A DNA stretch of 39,626 bases. Origin: Ichthyosporea sp. XGB-2017a. Lineage: Eukaryota > Opisthokonta > Ichthyosporea. Numbering within the stretch: the stretch's first letter is position 1; each line of letters begins with the position of its first letter. Shown piece after piece: positions 18,636 through 28,400 of the stretch. The stretch lies in NCBI GenBank assembly GCA_002811675.1, contig PDIM01010461.1, positions 41,207 to 80,832 on the forward strand, in the 5' to 3' direction. Under the pieces are notes generated by a model. The model was not told where the DNA came from and did no database searches. It was given only the letters and a program-made list of their open reading frames with translations. Both the position numbers and the translations under genes were made by a program.

Positions 18636-20816
18636 CTATGCGCAATGTGATGTAGCCCTCATAATGGCCACAGGCTCAGTGTCATTGCATCCCATCCCAT
18701 CTTTCTCACTGTCAATTTCAAACAAAAGGTTAGATATTCCTACTCTAGTTTCATAGCTCTGGTAAAATGCCTGATTAGCCACGTCGCCTTGCAATTCATT
18801 TAGATCACAAAGGAAATCAGTAGTTGACAATACATCTTCCGGGTCATGGAGTGTATCATTCCAAGCAGACAATATGGGGTTATCGGGGGCAATGCTTTCT
18901 ATTGGCTTTGTAAGCCCCACTAATTGAATCATTTCTCTAGTTGAACCACCTTGAACACAAATGATGCGGTTGCTTTGGGGCACTATCATTCCCCTTACGG
19001 TACTATGAGCTTCGAAGGGTGAGTATAATTTTTTCACTTTACCACCACCTCCACTTCCCATTCGAAACGCGTAGACATAACAAGGAATTTCCGCCAGTAC
19101 ACTAACGTAGACATATTCACCTTCCGCCAACTCTTGCCGCAACACACTGTCACCCTCGTCTCTCATGCGACCAGCCTGCTCGTCCATGCTTTTTGAAATT
19201 TTCCAACCAGCTGGGATCTTCTCTCTGAAGCTTACAATTTGCTGGTAATCACTTTGATGTAACTCAGCATCCGACAATGACGAAAACACTTTGCAGCTGA
19301 TTTCAAATGTTGTTTCCACTTTATCAAGGTCAGCGGACCCCCTGCGACAGCAAGATGTACAAAGCTCCCAAATAACTTCCGAAAAGCTCCTTCTAATACG
19401 ACAGCTCCACATTTCTCTTGCACAGACAGAGCCAGCACCATCAGAGGGCTCAGCTGTCTGCTGCTCAGTAGAGCTAACTTCAACTTCATTTGACACATCA
19501 TTATCGAGCGGCGCCGATGTTTGTGAATAATGAGGATACCCATCCCCGGGGCAGCTCCCGTCATTCTCATTCTTAGTGTGGTACGATTTAACAATCTTCC
19601 ATTTTCCCTCCCTATCAAGTTCCAAAAGGGTTTTCCTTTTTGCTTCAGGAAGACACATTTCATTCACAACACGAGAAAAAAAATCATTCAGCTCAGCATC
19701 CGACAAGGAACATTCACCTTCACCATCGGTTGGTATTTCCTCTGAAACATCGCCTGGCAGCTCCAATGGCAGAAGTTGAGGTTCAGGTTGACCACTCTCA
19801 AAGCTTTCAATCATGGGCCCAGTTGGTTCTAAGCTACGCGAGATGGGTTTTAATCCTGTCCTACGCATCTGGAAAAGGTCATGAGGAATTAAAAATTGTA
19901 CACTCTCTGCATGTTTTACACGATCTGCATAGTGCTTTACTTCCATGTCAGTGTGTCGCCGTTTCTTGTTCCTGTATGCTGTGCGAAGTGCTGTGTTGAT
20001 TTCCTTCGCTGTCGTTTTGCTTTGTGACTGATTTTGGTTTTTGCATCTTGATCCTTTTCCTTTGCTTCTCCTTTTTCTTCTCCTTCTTCTATAGCCAGTT
20101 TGTTCATTTGGCACTGAAATTAATGACTGTGGTTTCTTTCTGTCGTTAAATTCACCACTCAACAGCTGAATCCTCAACTCGTTACTTAATTCCAGCACCA
20201 GCTTTTGGCCCCGCTCAGATAACGGGGACAACTTCAATCTGAGCAGCAACTCGTCCTCTTCTTCGGCCTCGTCCCCCTGTTCCTCCTCAACAACATCTGG
20301 CTGCTTTGCTTCCTTTCCGTGAGTGGTTTCCCCATTCTTCTTTTCTTTTTCACTTTCAGCAGCATCCGCAGACATGGACTCTGTTCGCTTTTGTCTCCTG
20401 ACCGGAAGCTCACTTATTTCTTTTAGTAAAATAAGATTACTCACCGCCTCTTTCAAGTATTCACGGTGTTCATCTACACGTTGTTGATCTGTTTTTGCTT
20501 TTCCTGTAATGCGGGCAACACAAAAACAAACGTCTCCCTCCCGATAAAAGCGACTTTGGAGAACTTTTGTAAACTCATCCACATCTTGGAGTGCTGTTAC
20601 AACATTGGGAATGAGCATTTCATACCTTGACATGTCCTCCCCGTCCTGAATCATCTCCAGAATCATTGAAAGAGCTCCACCAGCAGTTGCCACGGTCATA
20701 AACAACTTTTTGACAGATATTTGGAAGTCTACAAAGTCTCTGCGTCGCTGATGCAGCGCTTTTGCGAGTACAAATGCGGCTACAATGCCTTTTACTCCCA
20801 GATTAGCAACCTCCAT
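18636..20816 (-). CDS. Protein with GBD/FH3-like motif and DUF4384-like domain
   Basis: A 726-residue intronless frame from ATG 20816-20814; no in-frame ATG lies just upstream and an earlier exon is possible. Residues 1-135 form a helical N-terminal domain of unknown type. 140-190 is charged and acidic, and 242-256 is a polybasic run (RRRRRKRRSK) that could be a nuclear signal. Residues about 373-412 (LSDAELNDFF...LPEAKRKTLLELDREGKWKIV) match the opening of the formin GTPase-binding/FH3 domain, with its LP..KR...L..L....KW signature, but no armadillo repeats, FH1 or FH2 follow. Residues about 564-640 (GEYVYVSVLAEIPCYVYAF, then VKKLYSP, then IICVQGG and MIQLVGLTKP) resemble DUF4384, a beta-sandwich often attached to caspase-like or kinase proteins in bacteria. 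No known function; similarity calls are from memory. Confidence 0.6.
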   Translation of the reverse strand: MEVANLGVKGIVAAFVLAKALHQRRRDFVDFQISVKKLFMTVATAGGALSMILEMIQDGEDMSRYEMLIPNVVTALQDVDEFTKVLQSRFYREGDVCFCVARITGKAKTDQQRVDEHREYLKEAVSNLILLKEISELPVRRQKRTESMSADAAESEKEKKNGETTHGKEAKQPDVVEEEQGDEAEEEDELLLRLKLSPLSERGQKLVLELSNELRIQLLSGEFNDRKKPQSLISVPNEQTGYRRRRRKRRSKGKGSRCKNQNQSQSKTTAKEINTALRTAYRNKKRRHTDMEVKHYADRVKHAESVQFLIPHDLFQMRRTGLKPISRSLEPTGPMIESFESGQPEPQLLPLELPGDVSEEIPTDGEGECSLSDAELNDFFSRVVNEMCLPEAKRKTLLELDREGKWKIVKSYHTKNENDGSCPGDGYPHYSQTSAPLDNDVSNEVEVSSTEQQTAEPSDGAGSVCAREMWSCRIRRSFSEVIWELCTSCCRRGSADLDKVETTFEISCKVFSSLSDAELHQSDYQQIVSFREKIPAGWKISKSMDEQAGRMRDEGDSVLRQELAEGEYVYVSVLAEIPCYVYAFRMGSGGGGKVKKLYSPFEAHSTVRGMIVPQSNRIICVQGGSTREMIQLVGLTKPIESIAPDNPILSAWNDTLHDPEDVLSTTDFLCDLNELQGDVANQAFYQSYETRVGISNLLFEIDSEKDGMGCNDTEPVAIMRATSHCA

Positions 20817-20916
20817 AGCCCATAACTGTTGATTCCCACACCTGAAACATAAATCCTCAAACTGGAATTTCTGCAGAAATTAGTAGTGCTGTAGAGGAAC
20901 ACCCCTAATCCAGTAT

Positions 20917-20922
20917 TTTATT
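20917..20922 (-). terminator. AATAAA (minus strand) of the receptor guanylyl cyclase
   Basis: TTTATT on the + strand, about 47 bases beyond the stop at 20969-20971 and about 100 bases before the next start on the same strand. Confidence 0.5.
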
Positions 20923-20968
20923 ATTATCATTGCAAGGGAGTGTTTGGACACAGAGAGTGTTTGCACAT

Positions 20969-23900
20969 TTACTTAAATTCGTGTTCACTCATTCCTGCAG
21001 CTCGTGACAAATCCGGCAAAGGTTTTGTGAACCCATCTTGGCCGGTCAACCAATATGTTGTCATCTCACCCTTTCCTTTCACCTGTAACACCCCTCTTTC
21101 CTCAACCTGATACCCGCCCAACTTAGCCAAGACGTCTCTTGTAAAAGAAGACATGTGGATACGTAATGCCAATCCCCCAGATTCCATTCGTGAGGCAGTG
21201 TTTACTGTATCCCCGAATAGGCAATATCGAGGCATTTTTAGACCCACCACCCCGGCCACACAAGTGCCACTGTGTAATCCAATACGCAGCTGGAGCTGCT
21301 CTTCAGGCAAATGTTGGATTTTGAAGGATCCAATAGCGGATAGAAGGCAGAGGGACATTCCGGCAATCTCGCCTGCGTGTTTGTCGCCATTGCGGATGGG
21401 CAGACCAGACGCCACCATGTATGCATCCCCGATTGTTTCCACTTTATATACGTCAAAGTCATCAATAATGGAATCGAAACAAGTGTATAGATCATTTAAC
21501 AAGGCGACTACTTGGAGCGGGGTGGATCCGCCAGCAATTCTTGTGAACCCGACAATGTCACTGAAGAAGATGGTGACACAATCAAATGTTTCAGGTTCCA
21601 CGTGCTCACCACGTTTCAGTTGTTCAGAGATGGATTTGGGAAGCATGCGGCTGAGAAGCTCATCTGTACGCTCCAGAAGTTCTTTCGTGAGTTCCTTTTC
21701 CGCCATCAAATCTTTGGTGCGCTCCTCCACCAGTCCCTCGAGGTTCTTCGCGTATGATTCTAGCATGGATGCCATTTTGTCCATAATATCCACATTGCGA
21801 TCAGGATTCGCTTTACGTAGCGCATTCGTGATCCAATTGAAGCTGGGTCGGTCATCGGGATCGTCGGCAAGACAGGATTCCAAAATCTCCATAACATGTT
21901 TTGGAGTTTGGTCCACAACATCATCATCAATACTCACAGTCACCGTTTTGTTCATTATCCCAGTCACCACATCCTTCGGTTCAAGTCCCAGGTTGTAAAA
22001 GGGATCTTCGCGGTTGATGAGTTCAGTAAGGATGACGGCAAAGCTGTAAACGTCCCCGGGAATAGTTCCATAGTCGCATTCACAGCCCCGAATTTCACCG
22101 TTTTCATCTTCTTCTAGCAGTTCTGGTGCCGTCCAAAACAGGGCATGGTAGTATTTGAATTCGCTGAACTCTTCAGCACTGAAATTCGGAGGGGCTTTGA
22201 TGGAGCAAATGCCAAAATCCGTAATTTTCAGAGTCCATCTGCTGTCAACGAGACAGTTTGAAGACTTTAGATTGCCATGGGATTCAAAGAAGCTTGAATT
22301 TATATATTTCATTCCTTGACCCAAATCCGTGAGCAGCGAAAACTTGAACATCCAATCAAGCTGAATGGAAGTTGCGTGTATGATATCATACACGCTTCCC
22401 TTTTCATAGTATTCTACCAAAATGGCCACATCAGGCTCGTCAATACATGCACCTACAAACTCGGCAATGTTCTGGTGATGCAAATCAATGCGCTCTTTCA
22501 TTTCAATCAGCATGTCTCGGTCGATTTCAATGGAACTTACATGCTCCATTCGTTTTACCGCACACGATCTTTCGTGATAGGTACCATGTAGTATAAATCT
22601 TCCTCCGCGTTTGCCTTTGATCGAGGCCAGTGATTTACCCAGTCTGGAATTTTCACTTTCAATCGTGAGAAATGATTTGGAGGCTGCATTTATGGTGTCA
22701 TCAAACACAATATCGTCGTAATGCACACGCCATATCATATTTTGCAGCTCCCGCTCTCGGCGTCGCTTCTTTATAACGAACCACACGATGATCAGCAACA
22801 GAAGGAGAAACGCCCCTCCAGCAATGGCTGCCAACACGCCTGGGTTGGACAGTAACGAATCTGAGGAAGACTCTGAAAAAACAATCTCCTCCTTTGGGTA
22901 CATGAGGCGAAGATCCTTGACAAGACCGCTGGACAAGAAACCTCCCATAATCAATATGGAACTTAGATTGAAATGGTTACACATGGTAAATGCAGGGACG
23001 ACATCATACTTGCACGCAGCTGTAGTGCTATTCGATGCGTCAAATAGCACCATATCGAAGGAATGCAGACCCTGTGGCATCGCGGTGGCCTCATTGGGAG
23101 CCCATTTCCCTGTTCGCATGTTGAACACGTACGACTTTGATGAAGTGGCCGAGCTATTTTTTCCTCCCAGAACAAGTAAACGACGGGCATCAATGGCCGT
23201 GATTCGATGTCTACTCAGCCCGGGGGGTCCGCCATTCCCCTCTCCCGTTGGAATGGCCGTGAATGCGCCTGTGGCTGTATCAATGCGGTAAAAGGCACTC
23301 TCGATACCAGTGATGGTCTCCCCGCCATGCAGATAGATGACCCCTGGGTTGGCAGTTTGATCGGGATCCGCCACCATCGCACAAGACCTCATTTTGGGGA
23401 CTTGGGCCCCATTGTAGGAGATCAGTGTCCACAAATTTGCTGCAGCATCATACTTATATAAATCGTTATTCATTGTGAGTGATGCATCAAATCCTCCAAA
23501 AATAAACAGAGACTTATCAATGGCACAATAGCACATTGAATGACGTGCTGAGGGACTGGTACCCGATGGGGTCATTTGGGACCATGTTTTCGCGGTCGTG
23601 TCAAACTTCCAAATGTCATTCCGCGCAGAGTTGGTGCCAGACTGGCCGCCAAAGATATACATATCTGTTCCAGTCATAAACGCAGCGTGAAAGGATCGGG
23701 CTGGTGGTGCACCCGAAGCTGTTTCATTCACAAGTACAGACCACGACTGCTGATTGTAATCCAACATGTACAAATGGCCACGATTCCCATCCGCTTCCTG
23801 ACCCCCGTACAAGTAGAATTTGTTGGAATTCGTCACAGTCAGCATGGAATGGCCGGCTATTGGTGGAGGTTGGGATCCGATAAGAAGCAGAAGATTATAC

Positions 23901-25072
23901 ACATTTGTACTGTTGCTCACAGTGCTGGCAAGGTCTCCTGTGGCTTTATCGACATTAGTACTGATCAATTGCGATTTCAATTGAGTAAAAAGATTGGTAA
24001 TAACAAATGATGTGGCTCGCTGTGTGACTTTCGGACATGGGTCATCCGTAATTTCGGTAAATAGTGCAGGCTCTTCTAATTTGTTACATGCGATGGTATC
24101 ATGACACGGAGCCAGTCCCACCCCGTCAACCGATGAGTCCACAAGCTTATTACCACCTTGAAACGAACCCTCGAATCGATCCTTCAGCGATATCTCCACA
24201 GCCACATTGACATTCTTTAATGCACTACTGAGAATATACCCGGAATAGGACTTTTGTGTACTAGTGGTCTTGTCGTAAAAAGTCGTCTTCCACTCATCAA
24301 CGTCCACCCCCAGGACCCATGTCTTGGTATCTTTTGCTGCCGCCTCAATAGCTGCTGAGCCCATTCCACCCCCGGCCCCGAATATCACATCTGCATAGTC
24401 AGCCACGGCTCTGCTAGTGGCTGCTTGCCCCAACGCAGAGTCACTGAAACTAGGGACATACTCTCCTGCAACACGACATTCGGGGCAGGCAGCATATACC
24501 CCCATAACATATCCATTGACGAATTTCCTCACCGCAGGGACGGGCAGACCACCAATAACAGCAACCACTTTGGTTTTTGTCACCAGGCCAGCGGTTACCC
24601 CGGCCAGGAAGCCCGCCTCATCCTCTGCAAATACCAGCCCTTGCACATTCGTGTCCGATGAGGTCACATCCACAATAGAAAACGTCTTGCTGGGGAATCG
24701 TTTGGCGACCTCCGAGGTAGCGTCCCCAAAGGCAAACCCCACAGTAATAATATGATCCACAGTGGCATCATTGACATATGAATCAATAGCACCAATTGCT
24801 GGAGTCACAACTTGATACGAGCACGTGCTAGCTCCAGCCCCGACACCATTCAATGCATCAAAATACTTGACACATCCATCATATGCCCCTTGCCCAAACC
24901 CATTGATCACCCCGTCACTCGACACCAGAGGCCCATCAGCAAGGATACTCACCTTGACTGATGCACACACATTCGCGTACAGCAATAGTACCAGTGTCAC
25001 GGGGAGAAGGACCCTGCTCAAGGTAACCCTCTCTCTACTACTCCTTCCGTCCTTGTAACTCGTTGCTTTCAT
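20969..25072 (-). CDS. Receptor guanylyl cyclase with BMP/PnrA and Kelch ectodomain
   Basis: 1367 residues, one exon. In order: a signal peptide (about 1-38); a BMP/PnrA-type periplasmic binding domain (about 39-345; VNGYVMGV and VIFGAGGGMG blocks), a family that binds purine nucleosides in bacteria; Kelch repeats (about 403-725; repeated YxxGG and W motifs); a membrane helix at about 744-767 followed by KKRRRER; a kinase homology domain (about 790-1090); a coiled coil (about 1095-1145); and a class III cyclase (about 1160-1350). The kinase domain has HGNLKSSN (932-939) instead of HRDLKxxN, the same loss of catalytic Asp as in animal natriuretic-peptide receptors, so it should be regulatory. 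The cyclase keeps metal ligands Asp1172 and Asp1216, guanine-selecting Glu1212 and Cys1284, and catalytic Arg1295, so it should make cGMP. The cytosolic half is strikingly animal-like. Confidence 0.92.
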   Translation of the reverse strand: MKATSYKDGRSSRERVTLSRVLLPVTLVLLLYANVCASVKVSILADGPLVSSDGVINGFGQGAYDGCVKYFDALNGVGAGASTCSYQVVTPAIGAIDSYVNDATVDHIITVGFAFGDATSEVAKRFPSKTFSIVDVTSSDTNVQGLVFAEDEAGFLAGVTAGLVTKTKVVAVIGGLPVPAVRKFVNGYVMGVYAACPECRVAGEYVPSFSDSALGQAATSRAVADYADVIFGAGGGMGSAAIEAAAKDTKTWVLGVDVDEWKTTFYDKTTSTQKSYSGYILSSALKNVNVAVEISLKDRFEGSFQGGNKLVDSSVDGVGLAPCHDTIACNKLEEPALFTEITDDPCPKVTQRATSFVITNLFTQLKSQLISTNVDKATGDLASTVSNSTNVYNLLLLIGSQPPPIAGHSMLTVTNSNKFYLYGGQEADGNRGHLYMLDYNQQSWSVLVNETASGAPPARSFHAAFMTGTDMYIFGGQSGTNSARNDIWKFDTTAKTWSQMTPSGTSPSARHSMCYCAIDKSLFIFGGFDASLTMNNDLYKYDAAANLWTLISYNGAQVPKMRSCAMVADPDQTANPGVIYLHGGETITGIESAFYRIDTATGAFTAIPTGEGNGGPPGLSRHRITAIDARRLLVLGGKNSSATSSKSYVFNMRTGKWAPNEATAMPQGLHSFDMVLFDASNSTTAACKYDVVPAFTMCNHFNLSSILIMGGFLSSGLVKDLRLMYPKEEIVFSESSSDSLLSNPGVLAAIAGGAFLLLLLIIVWFVIKKRRRERELQNMIWRVHYDDIVFDDTINAASKSFLTIESENSRLGKSLASIKGKRGGRFILHGTYHERSCAVKRMEHVSSIEIDRDMLIEMKERIDLHHQNIAEFVGACIDEPDVAILVEYYEKGSVYDIIHATSIQLDWMFKFSLLTDLGQGMKYINSSFFESHGNLKSSNCLVDSRWTLKITDFGICSIKAPPNFSAEEFSEFKYYHALFWTAPELLEEDENGEIRGCECDYGTIPGDVYSFAVILTELINREDPFYNLGLEPKDVVTGIMNKTVTVSIDDDVVDQTPKHVMEILESCLADDPDDRPSFNWITNALRKANPDRNVDIMDKMASMLESYAKNLEGLVEERTKDLMAEKELTKELLERTDELLSRMLPKSISEQLKRGEHVEPETFDCVTIFFSDIVGFTRIAGGSTPLQVVALLNDLYTCFDSIIDDFDVYKVETIGDAYMVASGLPIRNGDKHAGEIAGMSLCLLSAIGSFKIQHLPEEQLQLRIGLHSGTCVAGVVGLKMPRYCLFGDTVNTASRMESGGLALRIHMSSFTRDVLAKLGGYQVEERGVLQVKGKGEMTTYWLTGQDGFTKPLPDLSRAAGMSEHEFK

Positions 25073-25481
25073 GATTACTATTATTCTTTTCTCTACAAAT
25101 ATAAATCCAATATTTGTTCTTCGGCAGACCCATGTACGTATATATTATAATGCATGTTTTCATTCTAATTGGTCAATTAGCGATACCGCGTACCTAGTAG
25201 CTATATACTCCCAGCCCCATGACTTCATATTGACACCAATTTAAATTTAAACTACAGTACATTATTTGGCATTTTTTTGAGGTGACGCTTCCTTATTTGC
25301 GGGTAAAGGACACCTAATTCCCAAATATGGAGTTTCGATCCCTCGATCTCACATCCAATATTAATGTCCCCCCAAAATAATGCACGCGCCACCTCAGTGA
25401 GTGGCTCGAAGAGTGGCTTTTGCGCGCACTACAGTGTGTTGTCAGTTAAGAGTTAAGAGGTTTTTATTGTGAGACAGGAGC
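25073..25481. promoter_or_regulatory. 5' flank of the receptor cyclase and 3' end of family A gene 1
   Basis: 409 bases without a gene. On the minus strand a CCAAT box (ATTGG on the + strand at 25168-25172) lies about 100 bases upstream of the cyclase start. An AATAAA at 25463-25468 (minus) lies just beyond the stop of the family A gene. No RNA structure is recognised; a TTTCGATCCC-like string at 25332-25342 resembles a tRNA B box but has no tRNA around it. Confidence 0.4.
25463..25468 (-). terminator. AATAAA (minus strand) of family A gene 1
   Basis: TTTATT on the + strand, 14 bases beyond the TGA stop at 25484-25482. Confidence 0.5.
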
Positions 25482-28400
25482 TCACGAGTCGGGATATGAA
25501 GGATAATCTACTTGAACTTCTGTGAGAATGCATGAAGTGTCGGATGATGATTCCGGGCCATTCTCTTGACAAGAGAATCCAAATTCCGAGCTGGAGTAAA
25601 ACGATGTTTCTGCTTGGGATATATACGCGTAGTAATAGTCATTATCTCCTTCTCCATAGCTGACAACCCAATAATATTGCCATTCCTCTTGAAAATCCGA
25701 TGAATTATGAACATTAAAGACGCTCTTCAGCGTGATGGATGGATAGGCAGAAAAGTAGTTGCCAAAGTAATCTGACAGGGTCCCAATACCGTATTTCCAT
25801 CCCCAAAGGGCATCATACATCTGAAACATTAAACTTCCGCTTTGCATTGCCTCAGTCACATTGGGATTGGTGGAGTTGAACAGCATTTGGCGCTCGTAAT
25901 TGTCATCAGGAACAAGGTTAATTCCCCAGCTCCCATTTACATAAAGCTGGACATTGTCTCCGTCTAGATTTTGTATATACAAACCCGGAATACACAAGTC
26001 TCCTGAGTCCATGTCATCATCGGTACATGTCCTCAAAGCTTCACCTGATGGTTGACCAATAAGAGTGGAGGTCTTGCTGTTCTCACTGTAAGGCCCCGCC
26101 CATCCTCTGGCAGGGAAGTTTGTTTGGTAAGTAAACTCCACCATGATTGTCCCACTACATAGTTCCCCATTATCTGCACATTCAATGGCTGTGGAATTAA
26201 CAACAGAGCAAGTGCAAGTCTGGTAAGGACAAGGAATCGTTGCACAATATTCAATGGCACTTTCTGTAATATTGCCTGAGTTTTGAACCTCGAAGAAGGA
26301 AAGACTTGACTGCTTAATAGTGGAGGCGGCTTTTGGATTTTCTTCTGCATTGCTTTGCGTGTACGGAGTCCAAACTAGAGGAGTTATAGGCCCCATTGAT
26401 TCGAAAGTAGCGCTGTCCAAAATCTCGATCTGATACCTCGTCTTACTAGGAGGATCCACTCCAAAGTCTGTCCACAAAGAAGAGGGAAAGTGCGCAGCTA
26501 TTGCAGGTGGAATTACTTCATCGCGAAACCAACTCGTGAAGTCACTAGTAATATTCTGCATAATGGAGATGGTACTAAGAACATCGTCTGTGTTGTTAAC
26601 AAACGTAGAGTTGAACTCAACCGCATTGTAAAGTGTATCAGTTAAGTAGTACCATTGCATAATCATCCCACTTTGATAGATCGCTTGCTGTCCCGTTTGA
26701 TACATGCTATACATGGCTGAAGAAAGATCAGTAGGCCCCAGTCCGTTATAGACTGCCTGGTATTTGGAACAGTCAAGTACAAAACTTCCAATTACAGACT
26801 CGGACCAATCTAGCTCAGGATTAAGGTTAACTAATTGGTTGAAGTATTCTAAATGCTCAGGTGGAATTGTACTGGACATTTCATATTCGCATTTCACATA
26901 GTCAACCCCAGTCAAGTTTTGGTTGAGTTTACATTCCGTGTAAGTGGAGTTCATGAGTTCCATATCGACCACGATGTTTGCTTGTAAAGTTTCAAAAGTA
27001 GACCAACTTGCTTGACAGAATTCATCAACTTCCAAATCTCCCAACTGATCATTAAGCTCGGATATAGTGTAACTATACTCATCGTAAGACATTTCAGAAA
27101 TTTCATTGATGGCGTTGAGAGTCTCCTCAAAACCCTGGCTTGCAACATCAATTACTTCATTCACCGCACTGTCAACTATGAGGGAAACCACAGCCTGGGC
27201 TAAGAAGACACCAGCAATTGCGCCGGTGGCAGCGCCACCGAGCTCAATCATAAGACCACCAGCAGCAGAAGCCGCAAGCCCAATTTCGAACAGGTCTTCC
27301 TGTGTATCCACCTCATTCGGAGACACAATATCACCGCCAATGTTAGGACCGTACGTGTCTGATTCCGTTGTGACTCCCGATTGGGTGAGAGAAACATTGG
27401 CAGCGTTGTAAATGTTTTGTCCTGATAGGAGGGCAGCATCAACAGAGTAATTCAGGTTGCAGTAGGGGGAGCTCCCTGTGACCATTCCATTTTGAATACC
27501 AAACTCAAGGCTCTTCAGGAGATTCCAATCCCCCTCTTTATAGGCAGATTCCATGTCAGACATTACAGTAGTGCAATTAGTCACAATATCAAGAGCCATG
27601 CTAGCATACGCACTCGATGACTGAGTTTTGAGTACGAAATCAAAGTACTGTGGAGACCGATACGTTCCTTCACTGAGAGACTGCTTCACAGCTCCAAGAC
27701 TATTAGCCATACTTGCTATTTGACTGTAGAAGTATGTTCCTGGAACATCATTTGCAGCTGCAGAAGTTTGGGTGTTTAAAAAATCAACCACTGCTGCGCG
27801 AACAGAACTTTGGTGTTGACTGAAACTCTGCTGACCGCCCAACTGAGCTAAAGACTGTGCGTATGGAGCAGATGATGACTGGTAAACCTGACTATTGGTT
27901 GTGTCTGTGAAGCCCATTTGGTATTGAAGAGCACTGTTCGCTGCTTGCTGCATAGCTCCTCCATCCTGAGCAAATGAATCTGGGGAGGTCTCTAAGGAAG
28001 CTCTTAAAGTTGTATCTATTTCATCGGTGAAAGAGTCAATGTTTTGCATACTGCTTTTTAACCCAGTAAGGGATCCACTTCCGTATCCAAACACCATTCC
28101 GGCTTCTGGTAAACCGTATATAAGGGCGCTACAGTTTATAGAAAAGCCATTCAGGTAGGGGGCTGACCAGCATCCTGCGGTTGAATAGTCTTGAGAAGAA
28201 GACACAAAAGATGGGGGAGTTGAACTTGACGAAGCTGAAGGACACGTCACGTTTGACGTTTGTAGCGATACTCCAAATCTGGAGATAGATACAACTCCAG
28301 TGCAGCCATATAAACTAAAGTTATATATCTCATCCACACCTTTGTAGGCAAGATATGCTACAAGGGAGGTCCATCCCAGGGGCAAAGTTCCTGTTTCCAT

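Noticed and set aside
21153-21998. 281-codon plus-strand frame opposite the cyclase
   Set aside because: Shadow of the conserved cyclase and kinase domain codons on the other strand; no motif of its own.
25320-25350. Possible tRNA B-box string TTTCGATCCC
   Set aside because: No matching A box, acceptor stem or cloverleaf around it.
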